From Flavobacterium amnicola (lineage in GTDB: Bacteria; Bacteroidota; Bacteroidia; Flavobacteriales; Flavobacteriaceae), in the NCBI RefSeq assembly GCF_004122165.1, contig NZ_SBKO01000001.1, forward strand, positions 992,001-1,056,000: a DNA stretch of 64,000 nucleotides. The letters are read 5' to 3'. Shown here piece by piece: positions 7,056-15,949 of the stretch; position 1 is the stretch's first letter, and each line of letters opens with the position of its first letter. The position numbers and the translations under genes are program-made. The notes beneath the pieces are model-generated. The model had not been told where the DNA came from, ran no database searches, and worked only from the letters and a program-made list of their open reading frames with translations.

Positions 7056-9944
7056 ATGATTCGACTTTTATTCTTATTATTTCCAGTGTTGCTTTTTAGC
7101 CAATTCAAAGTAACTCATTACACTTCCGAAAATGGGTTGCCTCATGATTTGTGTTATCAGATCATTCAAGATAAGCAAGGATTTATTTGGCTAGGTACAG
7201 ATAATGGTTTGGTGAAATTTAACGGCAGTACTTTTCAAAATTATAACAGAAATCAAGGGCTTACAAATAGCTTTGTGATTGATGTATTTGAAAATGAAAA
7301 TGAGAAACTAGTAGCTACTTGGGGAGGTGGTTGTTATGTTTTTAATGGTAAAGAATTCAAAAGTATTGGTTTAGAAAAATCAAATTTTTCTAAACAGCAA
7401 CAAATTGTTAGAAATAAAGACGTCATTTATTCTATAGAAAACAGATCCCGAATAAATAGTTATAATACGAAAACTAAAATTTCACAATTTTATAGTTTAG
7501 TCTATAATGAAGGTAAATTAGTTTGGTGGAGTTCGGATAAGAATGCAAATAAATTGTTGACAAAATTAAATCCAAATACAATTGGATGTAATCTTCAAAT
7601 TGAAAGAATCGATGCTAGCGTTTATTGTTATACCGATAAAAATTCGCCTCAATTTAAAGGGATTGTAAAACTTAATGAAAATTTTAAAACTGAAAACCCT
7701 TTCCCATTTTTAAATACTTATAACATTATTGGTTTGCAAAAAAAAAGAAATCATTTTCTAGCAGTAACGCCAAATAAAATCATTGAATTTAATACAAAAG
7801 GTATCTTAAGTATCCAAAATAAAAATTTTGAAGACAAAACTATTTTGCAATTTTCTGAAAACAATAGCTTTAGAGTTTTTTTGTTACAAAATAAAAAAGA
7901 AAATAATCATGAAATTATAATTGAAGACAAAACAACCAAAAGAATTATAACAATTGTAGCTTCTTCGTTAAAATCGCCTATTAGTGATATTTTAATTTCA
8001 AATGACAACTCTATTTGGGTAAGTACCTATGGTAATGGCCTTTTCATAATTCAAAAACCAGTTATTCAAGTTGCTAAAAATATTTTACAAGGAAATTATG
8101 TTTTTGACTATTTAGAAAAAATAAAAAACAACTTTTTTTTATCCGAAAACACACTAATTATCAATAATAAAGAGAAAAATTTATATACAAAACATTCAAT
8201 AGAAACGGTATCCCATTTTAGAAACAGAGCAAATGATACGGTTTTTGTTTTTACGAAAAATACCAAAAATTATAGTTTTAAGATACATAACCAATACATA
8301 AAAAGTAGTAATCTTAAAAATCAAATTGTCGTAAATAATCAAAAATTTGAGCAAGGTGATAATGAATTAGTTTATTTAGAAAATGGGGAATGGAAAAATT
8401 TTCAATTTATTATTTCAGATGAAGAAAAACTATTTTTTAAAATAAAAGATGTTTTGTTTTATAAAAATGAATACTGGGTCTTTACAAACCTAGGAATATT
8501 CGTTTATAATAAAAACTACAAACAAATAAAACACTACACTTCTAAAAACGGATTATTGCAAAATGAAATAATAAAAGCAGTTGTTTATCAAAATAAATTG
8601 TATGTCTTAAATTATTTAGGGTTTTCGGTTTTTGAAAAAAGGATATTTAAAAATTTTAAATACAACAATAACGACAATGATACTTTTAACGATTTTGTTA
8701 TTTCTCCAAATGGCAATTTATGGATTGCTTGTCAAAAAGGATTAATTGAATTTAAGGATAATTTATTTTTAAAATTCACAAGAAACGAGGGACTTTCCTC
8801 TTCTTTTTACTCCAAAATTTTCATAAATTCGAAAAATGAACTTGTGGCACTTGGTAATAATGGGGTTGACTTTATTAATGCTTATTTTCAACCCAATGTT
8901 TCTTTACCAAATTTAGTCATAACAAATAAAAACTCTAAAAAACCAATTTTAACCAACACAATAATTAAGTATCAAGAAAATTTTGTGATAAAAGCAGAAG
9001 TTGTAGGATTTCAAAATTCAAAACCAATTTTAGAGTACAACTTAAATAATCAAAAATGGGTAAAATTAAATACTTTTTATTTCGATTTCACAAATTTTAC
9101 AGCAGATAATTATCAAATTCAATTTCGAGTTAAGTATCCGTTTACTAATTATGTGTATTCAAGACTTTATTTTATTAAAAAAGAACCTGTTTGGTACATG
9201 CGCTGGTTTGTGTTTTTGCCCGCATTTTTATTTTTGTTAAGTGGTATTGGTGTTTTAGTTTACTTACGAATTCAACAACTTAATAAACGAAATAAAAATT
9301 TAAAAAAATTACTAGATTCAAATGAAAAATTAGAATTTCAGCTTAACGAAATGCGTCATAATATAGCTCAAGATTTTCATGATGAATTAGGAAATAAATT
9401 GGCTGGAATTTCGGTGCTTTCAGATAAATTGTTACACGACGAAAATCTAAAAACTAATCAAAATTACGCAACCATAGAACGCATTAATAAAGATAGTCAA
9501 GATTTATTTCAAGGAATTCGCGATTTTATTTGGGCTATAGATAGTAAAAATGGCACCTTAGAAGAACTTATTTTTACTTTAACAGATTTTGGAGAAGAAC
9601 TATTTCAAAATTCGGGAATTAATTTTTTTGTAGAAAACAATATTACCGAAGCCAAGTTTTTGTTGCCTAACTTTTGGAACAGACAATTGCTATTATTGTT
9701 CAAAGAAGCCATGACAAATGCTTTTAAACACAGTCATGCCACCTCACTTTATTTAATATTTAGGATTAATGATACTAATCTTACCATTGAATGTCTTGAT
9801 AATGGTGTTGGTTTTATAACTGAAAAACTTCAAAGGAAAAATGGCTTGCATAACCTTAAAAAGCGAGCTGATAAACTAAAGTCACAACTAATCATAAACT
9901 CAAATTCAGGGACTTCGGTAAAATTTATTGGAGAAATAAATTAA
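7056..9944 (+). CDS. Sensor histidine kinase with periplasmic beta-propeller
   Basis: 962 residues. A short signal peptide (MIRLLFLLFPVLLFSQF) is followed by a long periplasmic region with two-component-regulator propeller repeats (YTSENGLPHD, WLGTDNGLVKFNG, NRNQGLTNSFV, TSKNGLLQNEI, TRNEGLSSSFY) and a Y_Y_Y-like beta domain before one membrane helix at about 715-737. The cytoplasmic part has a HisKA_3-type helix with phospho-acceptor His775 in QDFHDELGNKLAG and an ATPase domain with EAMTNAFKH, DNGVGF and GLHNLKKRA. It should phosphorylate a NarL-type regulator; the obvious partner is encoded at 12486, beyond the T9SS cargo gene at 10014. The DNA is visibly richer in A/T than neighbouring housekeeping genes. 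The signal sensed is unknown. Confidence 0.92.
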   Translation: MIRLLFLLFPVLLFSQFKVTHYTSENGLPHDLCYQIIQDKQGFIWLGTDNGLVKFNGSTFQNYNRNQGLTNSFVIDVFENENEKLVATWGGGCYVFNGKEFKSIGLEKSNFSKQQQIVRNKDVIYSIENRSRINSYNTKTKISQFYSLVYNEGKLVWWSSDKNANKLLTKLNPNTIGCNLQIERIDASVYCYTDKNSPQFKGIVKLNENFKTENPFPFLNTYNIIGLQKKRNHFLAVTPNKIIEFNTKGILSIQNKNFEDKTILQFSENNSFRVFLLQNKKENNHEIIIEDKTTKRIITIVASSLKSPISDILISNDNSIWVSTYGNGLFIIQKPVIQVAKNILQGNYVFDYLEKIKNNFFLSENTLIINNKEKNLYTKHSIETVSHFRNRANDTVFVFTKNTKNYSFKIHNQYIKSSNLKNQIVVNNQKFEQGDNELVYLENGEWKNFQFIISDEEKLFFKIKDVLFYKNEYWVFTNLGIFVYNKNYKQIKHYTSKNGLLQNEIIKAVVYQNKLYVLNYLGFSVFEKRIFKNFKYNNNDNDTFNDFVISPNGNLWIACQKGLIEFKDNLFLKFTRNEGLSSSFYSKIFINSKNELVALGNNGVDFINAYFQPNVSLPNLVITNKNSKKPILTNTIIKYQENFVIKAEVVGFQNSKPILEYNLNNQKWVKLNTFYFDFTNFTADNYQIQFRVKYPFTNYVYSRLYFIKKEPVWYMRWFVFLPAFLFLLSGIGVLVYLRIQQLNKRNKNLKKLLDSNEKLEFQLNEMRHNIAQDFHDELGNKLAGISVLSDKLLHDENLKTNQNYATIERINKDSQDLFQGIRDFIWAIDSKNGTLEELIFTLTDFGEELFQNSGINFFVENNITEAKFLLPNFWNRQLLLLFKEAMTNAFKHSHATSLYLIFRINDTNLTIECLDNGVGFITEKLQRKNGLHNLKKRADKLKSQLIINSNSGTSVKFIGEIN

Positions 9945-9947
9945 AAA

Positions 9948-9964
9948 TCACCCTTTTCGGGTGA
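9948..9964 (+). other. Small hairpin after the sensor kinase gene
   Basis: TCACCC and GGGTGA pair around a 5-nt loop just after the stop codon. No T-run follows, so it is probably not an efficient terminator. It could be an mRNA 3'-end or read-through element within the kinase-cargo transcript. Confidence 0.4.
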
Positions 9965-10013
9965 AGTAAAAAATGGTTATAGTTAAGAAATTTGCAAAAA
10001 AACAAACTTAACT

Positions 10014-12416
10014 ATGAAAAAAATTTTATTTTCTTTTTTAGCATTTATTCATTTGAGTGTTTTGGGGCAAAATGGAAGCTCAGTAACTTACTCTGGTTCC
10101 ACAACTCTAGGAGCACAAAACGGTAACATTTCAATTGCTCGCTATAATACACCAACCTGTATTGCCAAGGATGGATTAAATAATATTTACGTTTCCGATT
10201 TCAATGGTATTCGAAAAATTGATGAAACCGGAAATGTAACAACAATTATCCCATATTCATCAATCGGACCTGTTTCTGATATGGCCTATGATACTACAAC
10301 GGGTACTTTCATTGTTGCAGCAACTCCAAGTTCAGTGAAATTATTACGAATTGATACCAATGGAAATATTTTAAACACTTATTATGATAATGGCTTAACC
10401 ACCTCTTCGGCTGGTGGCGCTTTCGGGGTTGTAGTTGACAACTCGGGTGCTGTTTATTACAGTATTCCAACTTTCCATATCATACGAAAATTAGTTCCTT
10501 CAACAAATACAACTACTATATATGCAGGACAATTTAATTCTTCTGGAAATGTAATTGGGGCAATAGCTGGATCACAATTTAATTTACCTCAAGACCTAGA
10601 AATAGATTCGTCAGGAAATATTTATACGTTTGACCAATCAAATACTGTAATAAAAAAAATCACTTCATCAACTGTTTCGAATATATTGGCAATTAATGGC
10701 TCTAAAATGGCTATTGACGGTAATAATTTATATGTTTCAAAATCATCAAGTATTTTTAATATTAATTTATCAACTCTTTCAGGTTTAACATTAAGCGGAA
10801 ATGATACTTTAACTGGATTTCAAAATGGTGGGTCTAATTCATCTTTGTATAATGCACCAGCAGGTATTTTAATATTCAGTCCAAGTTTTATATTAGTTTG
10901 TGATAGTTATAATAATCAAATAAGAAGAGTACAAATTAATGATGCTTGTGAAAATGCGCAAACACTGACAGCAAATTCGGGGCTTGTTGATATTGGAACA
11001 TATAACGGCAATGTTCCTACTGGAAGTAACCTATGTTATAACTACACCAATAATGTACCAATGGCAAATTGGTATAAATTTACTCCTACTCAAAATGGAG
11101 TTTTAGATGTTACTTCTCAAACAATTCAAAATTCATTATCTAATAATACTAGACTGGCTGTTTACAGGGGAACTTGTGGAGCATTAATATGTCTGAGTTC
11201 AAACGATAATATTTCAACAGGTACAGGCAATTTAAATTCTTACATTCAAGGTTTAGAATTGGTCGCAAATAACACATACTATATTGTATGGGATAATACA
11301 TATGTATCAAGCACTACGAATTTTAGTTATACTTTTACACCTAAAACATGTTTTACGCCAAATACATACAGTTTAGTTACGCCAACAACACAAAATAGTA
11401 TTCATTTACAATGGAATGCACCAGTAAATGGAGATTCTACCCCCGATTCTTATACAGCACAAATAGGTTTACGAAATTGGGGTCGGCTATCAGGTGGTTT
11501 AATTCAATCAGGAAATCCTACTGAAACTAATTTCCAATTTATTGGTTTGCAAGAGGGTAAAATTTATGATATTTATGTTAAAACAAATTGTTCTGCTTCT
11601 GATGAGAGTTTATGGGAAGGGCCTTTGACTGTTGCAACTGCTTTTGCACCTGTAACCCCAACTTATGCAGAAAACTTTGATAGTGAAACAGTTTTTTCGT
11701 TTTTAGGTTTAGGTAGATATAGTGATACTACTAATGCAAATTGGAAGTTTCAAACAGGAGGCCCTAGCACATTTGTTTATAATGGTACAAATTCTGTTTT
11801 TTCTATAAGTGATTCAGCTACTTTAACTAATGCATATTTGTATACAAAACCAATAAATTTAGTTGCTGGACAATCGTATAACGTGAATTTTTATTTGAAT
11901 GATTATTTAACTGCTGGTAATACAACACAATATCAAATTGAAGTTTTAGTAGGAACAAATCCAACATCAACAACACCGTCTGATTATAATATTATTTGGA
12001 CCGATTTTAACACACAACCATCTAATATGTTTGTTGCTAAAAATGCAACTTATACAGCACCAACTTCTGGAGTATATCGCTTTGCAATTAGAAATAGCTC
12101 TCAAAGTACAGGAACTGGCTCTCATTATTTATTTGTAGATAATTTGGTAATTTCATCTTCATTATCAGTTGAAGATTTTAATAAATCAAATTTATTATTG
12201 TATCCAAATCCAGTTTTAGATTATATAAGTATTCAAAATCCTGATAATATTTCTATCACAAATTATTCAGTTCTTGATATAAACGGTCGTATTTTACATA
12301 CCAATACATTATCAAACGATAGTTTGATCAATTTATCATCACTGACTAAAGGAATCTACATCATTCAATTAGAAACCGAAAAAGGTGTATTAACTAAAAA
12401 AATAATCAAAAAATAA
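10014..12416 (+). CDS. Secreted T9SS cargo with NHL-like propeller and C-terminal sorting domain
   Basis: 800 residues. The signal peptide is MKKILFSFLAFIHLSVLGQ. Residues about 40-320 hold NHL/SMP-30-like repeats (IAKDGLNNIYVSDFNGIRKI, LEIDSSGNIYTFDQSN, FILVCDSYNNQIRRV). Then comes a beta domain beginning NDACENAQTL (about 322-445), a fibronectin type III-like domain (about 449-545) and a cleaved-adhesin/MAM-like domain starting YAENFDSE (about 552-720). The last 75 residues are a type A T9SS sorting domain: LLLYPNPVLDYISI, YSVLDINGRIL, LSSLTKGIYIIQLE, KKIIKK. It would cross the outer membrane through SprA and be released or anchored at the surface. It sits between the kinase and the regulator genes. 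Its function is unknown; the domains suggest ligand binding rather than catalysis. Confidence 0.9.
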   Translation: MKKILFSFLAFIHLSVLGQNGSSVTYSGSTTLGAQNGNISIARYNTPTCIAKDGLNNIYVSDFNGIRKIDETGNVTTIIPYSSIGPVSDMAYDTTTGTFIVAATPSSVKLLRIDTNGNILNTYYDNGLTTSSAGGAFGVVVDNSGAVYYSIPTFHIIRKLVPSTNTTTIYAGQFNSSGNVIGAIAGSQFNLPQDLEIDSSGNIYTFDQSNTVIKKITSSTVSNILAINGSKMAIDGNNLYVSKSSSIFNINLSTLSGLTLSGNDTLTGFQNGGSNSSLYNAPAGILIFSPSFILVCDSYNNQIRRVQINDACENAQTLTANSGLVDIGTYNGNVPTGSNLCYNYTNNVPMANWYKFTPTQNGVLDVTSQTIQNSLSNNTRLAVYRGTCGALICLSSNDNISTGTGNLNSYIQGLELVANNTYYIVWDNTYVSSTTNFSYTFTPKTCFTPNTYSLVTPTTQNSIHLQWNAPVNGDSTPDSYTAQIGLRNWGRLSGGLIQSGNPTETNFQFIGLQEGKIYDIYVKTNCSASDESLWEGPLTVATAFAPVTPTYAENFDSETVFSFLGLGRYSDTTNANWKFQTGGPSTFVYNGTNSVFSISDSATLTNAYLYTKPINLVAGQSYNVNFYLNDYLTAGNTTQYQIEVLVGTNPTSTTPSDYNIIWTDFNTQPSNMFVAKNATYTAPTSGVYRFAIRNSSQSTGTGSHYLFVDNLVISSSLSVEDFNKSNLLLYPNPVLDYISIQNPDNISITNYSVLDINGRILHTNTLSNDSLINLSSLTKGIYIIQLETEKGVLTKKIIKK

Positions 12417-12443
12417 TTTGAATAATAGAATTTATATCAATAG

Positions 12444-12474
12444 AAATGCCGTCAATATCTGTCGGCATTTTTTT
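12444..12474 (+). terminator. Terminator of the T9SS cargo gene
   Basis: AAATGCCG (12444-12451) pairs with CGGCATTT (12463-12470), followed by a T-run. The T-run merges with the -7 box of the response regulator gene. Confidence 0.8.
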
Positions 12475-12481
12475 ACTTTTG
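12474..12481 (+). promoter_or_regulatory. -7 box of the response regulator gene, 4 nt before ATG
   Basis: TACTTTTG fits TANNTTTG exactly and ends 4 nt before the ATG at 12486, so the transcript would begin at about the start codon. No clear -33 TTG is visible. Confidence 0.5.
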
Positions 12482-12485
12482 CAAT

Positions 12486-13085
12486 ATGAAAGTCGTTTTA
12501 ATAGAAGATTACGAAGTTTTAAGAAACTCTCTCAAAGAAATCATCAACCAAGAAGATGGTTATGAAATTGTGGGCGATTTCGAGTCATATGAACTTGCAT
12601 TGCCTATAATTAATAGCCTAAATCCTGACGTTATTCTAACTGATATAACTTTGCCAGGTATAAATGGTATTGAAGGTATAAAACAAATTAAGCTAATATT
12701 GCCAAATGTAGCCATAATTGTGGTTTCAGTTCATGAAAACTCGCAATATGTTTTTGATGCTTTATGTGCGGGGGCTGTTGGTTATTTAACTAAAAATTCT
12801 GGTAAACAAAAAGTTATTGAAGCTTTACAGCAATTAAAGGCTGGTGGTGCTCCTATGAGTGTAAACATTGCACGAATGGTAGTAGAATCTTTCCAACAAA
12901 AACAATATAATGAGCTCACAGAGCGCGAAAATGAAGTTTTAAATTTACTTTCAAAAGGGAAAAGTTATGCTTCTATTGCTGATGAATTGTTTTTGAGTAT
13001 CAATACTATTAAGACACACGTAAAAAATATATACGAAAAATTACAAGTAAGCAGTAAAGAAGAGTTGATTAATAAATACAATTAA
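12486..13085 (+). CDS. NarL/LuxR-family response regulator
   Basis: 199 residues. The receiver domain (1-120) has the acidic pocket IEDYE, phospho-acceptor Asp53 in ILTDITLPG, conserved Ser in VVSVHEN and Lys103 in YLTKNSGK. A helix-turn-helix of the LuxR type occupies about 137-195 (LTERENEVLNLLSKGKS, SINTIKTHVKNIYEKL). It is the likely partner of the HisKA_3 kinase at 7056, though the two genes are separated by the T9SS cargo gene and a terminator. Target genes are unknown. The -7 box lies so close to the ATG that translation may use a leaderless mRNA. It converges with trmN6 with one base between them. Confidence 0.94.
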   Translation: MKVVLIEDYEVLRNSLKEIINQEDGYEIVGDFESYELALPIINSLNPDVILTDITLPGINGIEGIKQIKLILPNVAIIVVSVHENSQYVFDALCAGAVGYLTKNSGKQKVIEALQQLKAGGAPMSVNIARMVVESFQQKQYNELTERENEVLNLLSKGKSYASIADELFLSINTIKTHVKNIYEKLQVSSKEELINKYN

Positions 13086-13086
13086 A

Positions 13087-13797
13087 CTACATCTTCAAAT
13101 AAAAATCCTTGGTCAATTCAATATACTCAGGTGTGTAGTGATGACGAGCAGTTTCAATTACAAGTTCATCAATTAATGATGATTGTTCTATTCTTGAAAA
13201 AGCCATTAAGCTTCGTTTGATTTCAGTGTTTGGAGTGCCTTTAACACGAGTGATTTTTAAAGGAAATAGTCCTCGTTCTTGACAAAGTGCAACGAATGCT
13301 GTTTCTTCTTTAAACGGAATAATCACTGAAAAGATCCCATTTTCGGATAGGAAAAAATCGGCCGCCTCTATCAATTCTTCAAATGGCAAGGAATCGGTAA
13401 ATCGTGCGGTATCGCGTTGTTCGTCTCCAGACTTGTATTCATCGGTATAAAAAGGTGGGTTGGATACAATCAAATCGAATTCTTCTTCCACTTCATCTAC
13501 AAACTCATCCAAACCAGCGTGATAACAATACAAACGATCATTCCAAGGAGAGTTTTCAAAATTTTCTGTGGCTTGTTCGTAAGCAGCATCGTCAATTTCT
13601 ATCGCATCAATTTGTTCGGCGTGACTGCGTTGTGCTAGCATCAAAGCGATAACGCCTGTTCCTGTACCAATATCTAAAATGTTGTAAGGATTGTTAATCA
13701 GGGGAGTCCAAGCGCCTAATAAAACACCATCAGTGCCGACTTTCATCGCGCAGCGGTCTTGGGTAATAGTAAATTGTTTGAAATTGAAAGTGGACAT
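13087..13797 (-). CDS. trmN6: tRNA1(Val) (adenine(37)-N6)-methyltransferase
   Basis: 236 residues. Landmarks of the TrmN6/YfiC family are MKVGTDGVLLGAW near the N-terminus (about 17-29), the SAM loop LDIGTGTGVIALMLAQR and the catalytic LIVSNPPFYTDEYKSGDEQRD (NPPF for adenine N6 methylation). It methylates A37 next to the anticodon of tRNA-Val in E. coli. It is cytoplasmic. It lies 57 nt downstream of rimM on the same strand and could be transcribed with rpsP-rimM, which would group three translation genes. Confidence 0.9.
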   Translation of the reverse strand: MSTFNFKQFTITQDRCAMKVGTDGVLLGAWTPLINNPYNILDIGTGTGVIALMLAQRSHAEQIDAIEIDDAAYEQATENFENSPWNDRLYCYHAGLDEFVDEVEEEFDLIVSNPPFYTDEYKSGDEQRDTARFTDSLPFEELIEAADFFLSENGIFSVIIPFKEETAFVALCQERGLFPLKITRVKGTPNTEIKRSLMAFSRIEQSSLIDELVIETARHHYTPEYIELTKDFYLKM

Positions 13798-13854
13798 CTT
13801 TTAAAAATGAATTTTTCTAATATTCTAACTAATCTGAGATGTCTAAGAAATCTG

Positions 13855-14382
13855 TTATAGGTACATTTCTACCAAGCCTTCCGGTAAATCCATGATGACT
13901 TTTTTGTTGGCGCGGTCTATTTTAACTAAAAACTGGTCAATCATTGGGATTAACAATTCAGCTTCGCCGTTTAACACTTCAAAAAGGGGTTGAGCAGAAC
14001 TGTCGTTGATGGCAACTATTTTTCCAAATACACCTAGTCGTTTGTCTTCAATTTCAAAACCTATGACTTCGTGAAAATAGAATTTATTACCTTCTAATTT
14101 GGGTAGCATGCTTAACGGAAGGTAGACTTCACAGCCCATGATGGCATCGGCCGCTTCTTCGGTATCTACATCTTCAAATCGGACTTTTAGGAAGTCGTTT
14201 TTGTGTAATTGAGAGTGTACAATAAAAAATGGAACCAAGTTTTTGTTTAATTCAACAAAAACCGATTCCATTTCTTCATACATTTCAGGTTCATCCGTAT
14301 CTAAATAGATAAGAACTTCTCCTTTGAAACTAAATTTTTTAGCGATTTTACCTAAATAAAAACAATCGTCTTTACGCATCAC
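13855..14382 (-). CDS. rimM: Ribosome maturation factor RimM
   Basis: 175 residues, normal for RimM. The N-terminal beta-barrel starts CFYLGKIAKKFSFKGEVLIYLDTDEP, matching the family's G-I-x-x-x-x-G-x-x-G-x-v pattern. The C-terminal PRC barrel contains FYFHEVIGFEIEDKRLGVFGKIVAIND, the tail LLIPMIDQFLVKID and a final VIMDLPEGLVEMY. RimM helps 30S assembly at the 16S head with uS19. It follows rpsP by 12 nt, the classical rpsP-rimM coupling. Confidence 0.96.
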   Translation of the reverse strand: MMRKDDCFYLGKIAKKFSFKGEVLIYLDTDEPEMYEEMESVFVELNKNLVPFFIVHSQLHKNDFLKVRFEDVDTEEAADAIMGCEVYLPLSMLPKLEGNKFYFHEVIGFEIEDKRLGVFGKIVAINDSSAQPLFEVLNGEAELLIPMIDQFLVKIDRANKKVIMDLPEGLVEMYL

Positions 14383-14394
14383 CGCTAGTTATAA

Positions 14395-14967
14395 TTAAGC
14401 TTCTGTTTCTTCGCTAGTTTCTTCAGTAGCAGGAGTTTCTTCTACAGTAGCCTCAACATCTGCAGCAACTTCTTCTACTTCTTCAGCAACCTCTTCAGTA
14501 GCTTCCGCAGCTTTTAATGCTTCTGCTTGCGCAGCAACACGTTTTGCATTCGCTTCTTTTTCAGCTTTTAAAGCTGCAGCTTTAGCATCTGCTTTCGATT
14601 TTGCTAAACCATCTTTTTTAGCATCTACTTGTCCAGCTTTAGAATCTAACCAAGCATTGAATTTAGCTTCAGCTTGCTCAGGAGTTAAAGCACCTTTACG
14701 TACTCCACCTTCTAAGTGATGTTTTAATAAAGCACCTTTGTAAGAAAGGATAGCTCTTGCAGTGTCAGTTGGCTGAGCACCGTTGAATAACCATGTAACT
14801 GATTTATCAACATTTAAGTCGATAGTTGCAGGATTAGTGTTTGGATTGTAAGTTCCTAATTTTTCTAAGAATTTACCATCTCTTTTTGAACGAGCATCTG
14901 CTGCTACGATCCAGTAAAAAGGTTTCCCTTTTTTTCCGTGTCTTTGTAATCTAATTTTTACTGACAT
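14395..14967 (-). CDS. rpsP: 30S ribosomal protein S16 with long acidic C-terminal extension
   Basis: 190 residues, about twice the length of the E. coli protein. The first 80 or so are the S16 core (VKIRLQRHGKKGKPFYWIVAADAR, LGTYNPNTNP, VTWLFNGAQPTDTARAILS). The rest is an Ala/Lys/Glu-rich helix followed by an acidic Ala/Glu/Val/Thr tail ending in EETSEETEA. Extended S16 proteins are common in Bacteroidota; the role of the extension is not known to me. It is first gene of rpsP-rimM(-trmN6), with a candidate promoter at 15016-15042 and a small leader hairpin. Confidence 0.96.
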   Translation of the reverse strand: MSVKIRLQRHGKKGKPFYWIVAADARSKRDGKFLEKLGTYNPNTNPATIDLNVDKSVTWLFNGAQPTDTARAILSYKGALLKHHLEGGVRKGALTPEQAEAKFNAWLDSKAGQVDAKKDGLAKSKADAKAAALKAEKEANAKRVAAQAEALKAAEATEEVAEEVEEVAADVEATVEETPATEETSEETEA

Positions 14968-14985
14968 AATCTTATTGATTAATTT

Positions 14986-15000
14986 GAGGTACTCGACCTC
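14986..15000 (-). promoter_or_regulatory. Hairpin in the rpsP leader
   Basis: On the minus strand GAGGT-CGAGT-ACCTC forms a perfect 5-bp stem with a 5-nt loop within the short leader between the -7 box and the rpsP ATG. It might be an S16 autoregulatory site; no T-run follows it. Confidence 0.4.
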
Positions 15001-15015
15001 GGTTATTTAAGGGTG

Positions 15016-15042
15016 CAAATATAGTTATTTTTTTAAATCAAA
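15016..15042 (-). promoter_or_regulatory. Candidate promoter of rpsP-rimM
   Basis: Minus-strand TATATTTG (15023-15016) is a perfect -7 box. TTTG (15042-15039) lies 15 bp upstream, slightly closer than usual. The predicted leader is about 40 nt. Confidence 0.5.
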
Positions 15043-15105
15043 AGATATTCTATTGATTTTTACGTAAATAATTTAAAAAAACAGTGCTTACTTTATCTAA
15101 AATTC

Positions 15106-15113
15106 TATTTTTG
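15106..15113 (+). promoter_or_regulatory. Candidate -7 box for the DUF6252-like lipoprotein gene
   Basis: TATTTTTG, 22 nt before the ATG at 15136; no convincing -33 element. Confidence 0.4.
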
Positions 15114-15135
15114 TACTTTACTAAAGTTTTTAAAA

Positions 15136-15822
15136 ATGAAAAAAATAATTCTTTTATTGAGTTTTGCAGTGGCTTTTTCTTCTTGTCAGAACGAAGTGGA
15201 GTTTAATAATCCAGCACTTCAAGCCTCTATTAATAATGTGTTCTGGAAATCGAACAGTACTGCAGCGGTTAAAAGTGCTACAGGAGCGTTAAAAATTTAC
15301 GGAAGAGGACAAACTGGTGATTTAACACTGGATTTAGCGTCTGCTAATGTTGGAACTTATGAATTTGGAACAACTAATCAAAGCAATCAAGTTACCTTTT
15401 TGCAAATCGGAAACGGAGGCAGCGAGTTTGGTACTGGGCTAAATGCAAATCCTGCAAATAGTATTAGTTTGGCAGCTGGCGGTTCAAATTATGTAGCTTC
15501 TGATTCAGAATCTACTACCGGAGGAACGGGTACTGGTTTGAAAGTAAAAACGACAGTAAGTGCTTCAGGAGTAATTACAGGAGTGTCTATTGTTTCTTCT
15601 GGAACGGGTTATGTGCCTGGTGATATAGTAACTATTATTGGGGGCAATCAAGATGCACTGGTTAGAATTAATACTGTAGCTAATAGTAATGGAAAAGTGA
15701 CCATCACAGAAAATACTGGGGTAACTATTTCTGGAACTTTTAGTTTTATCGCGTACGATGAGGTAACTAAACAAACGGCAAGTTGTAGACAAGGTGTTTT
15801 TTATAAAATTCCGTTACAATAG
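15136..15822 (+). CDS. DUF6252-like lipoprotein with an inserted glycine-rich module
   Basis: 228 residues. The signal peptide ends in a lipobox (AVAFSSC, Cys17), so it is a lipoprotein. The outer parts resemble DUF6252 proteins of Flavobacteriia: INNVFWKSN, ALKIYGRGQTGDLTLDL, VGTYEFGT near the N-terminus and GKVTITENTGVTISGTFSFIAYDE plus CRQGVFYKIPL at the C-terminus. Between them, residues about 106-180 are Gly/Ser/Thr/Val-rich, with GGTGTGLKVKTTVSASG and SSGTGYVPGDIVTI, a style I associate with repeats in phage and surface fibre proteins. No function is known. It is monocistronic, between rpsP (divergent) and a terminator at 15842. Confidence 0.72.
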   Translation: MKKIILLLSFAVAFSSCQNEVEFNNPALQASINNVFWKSNSTAAVKSATGALKIYGRGQTGDLTLDLASANVGTYEFGTTNQSNQVTFLQIGNGGSEFGTGLNANPANSISLAAGGSNYVASDSESTTGGTGTGLKVKTTVSASGVITGVSIVSSGTGYVPGDIVTIIGGNQDALVRINTVANSNGKVTITENTGVTISGTFSFIAYDEVTKQTASCRQGVFYKIPLQ

Positions 15823-15841
15823 TTTTTTTAAATATTACAAG

Positions 15842-15868
15842 AGCCACTCCTAAAAGGGTGGCTTTTTT
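15842..15868 (+). terminator. Terminator of the DUF6252-like lipoprotein gene
   Basis: AGCCACTC and GGGTGGCT pair (one T-G pair) around a short A-rich loop, followed by seven T. Confidence 0.85.
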
Positions 15869-15949
15869 TGTGTTTTTAAAAAAGAAAATAATAAAACTCT
15901 TATAACCATTTAAATAGCTTACCTTTACGCCGAATTATAATATTTATAT

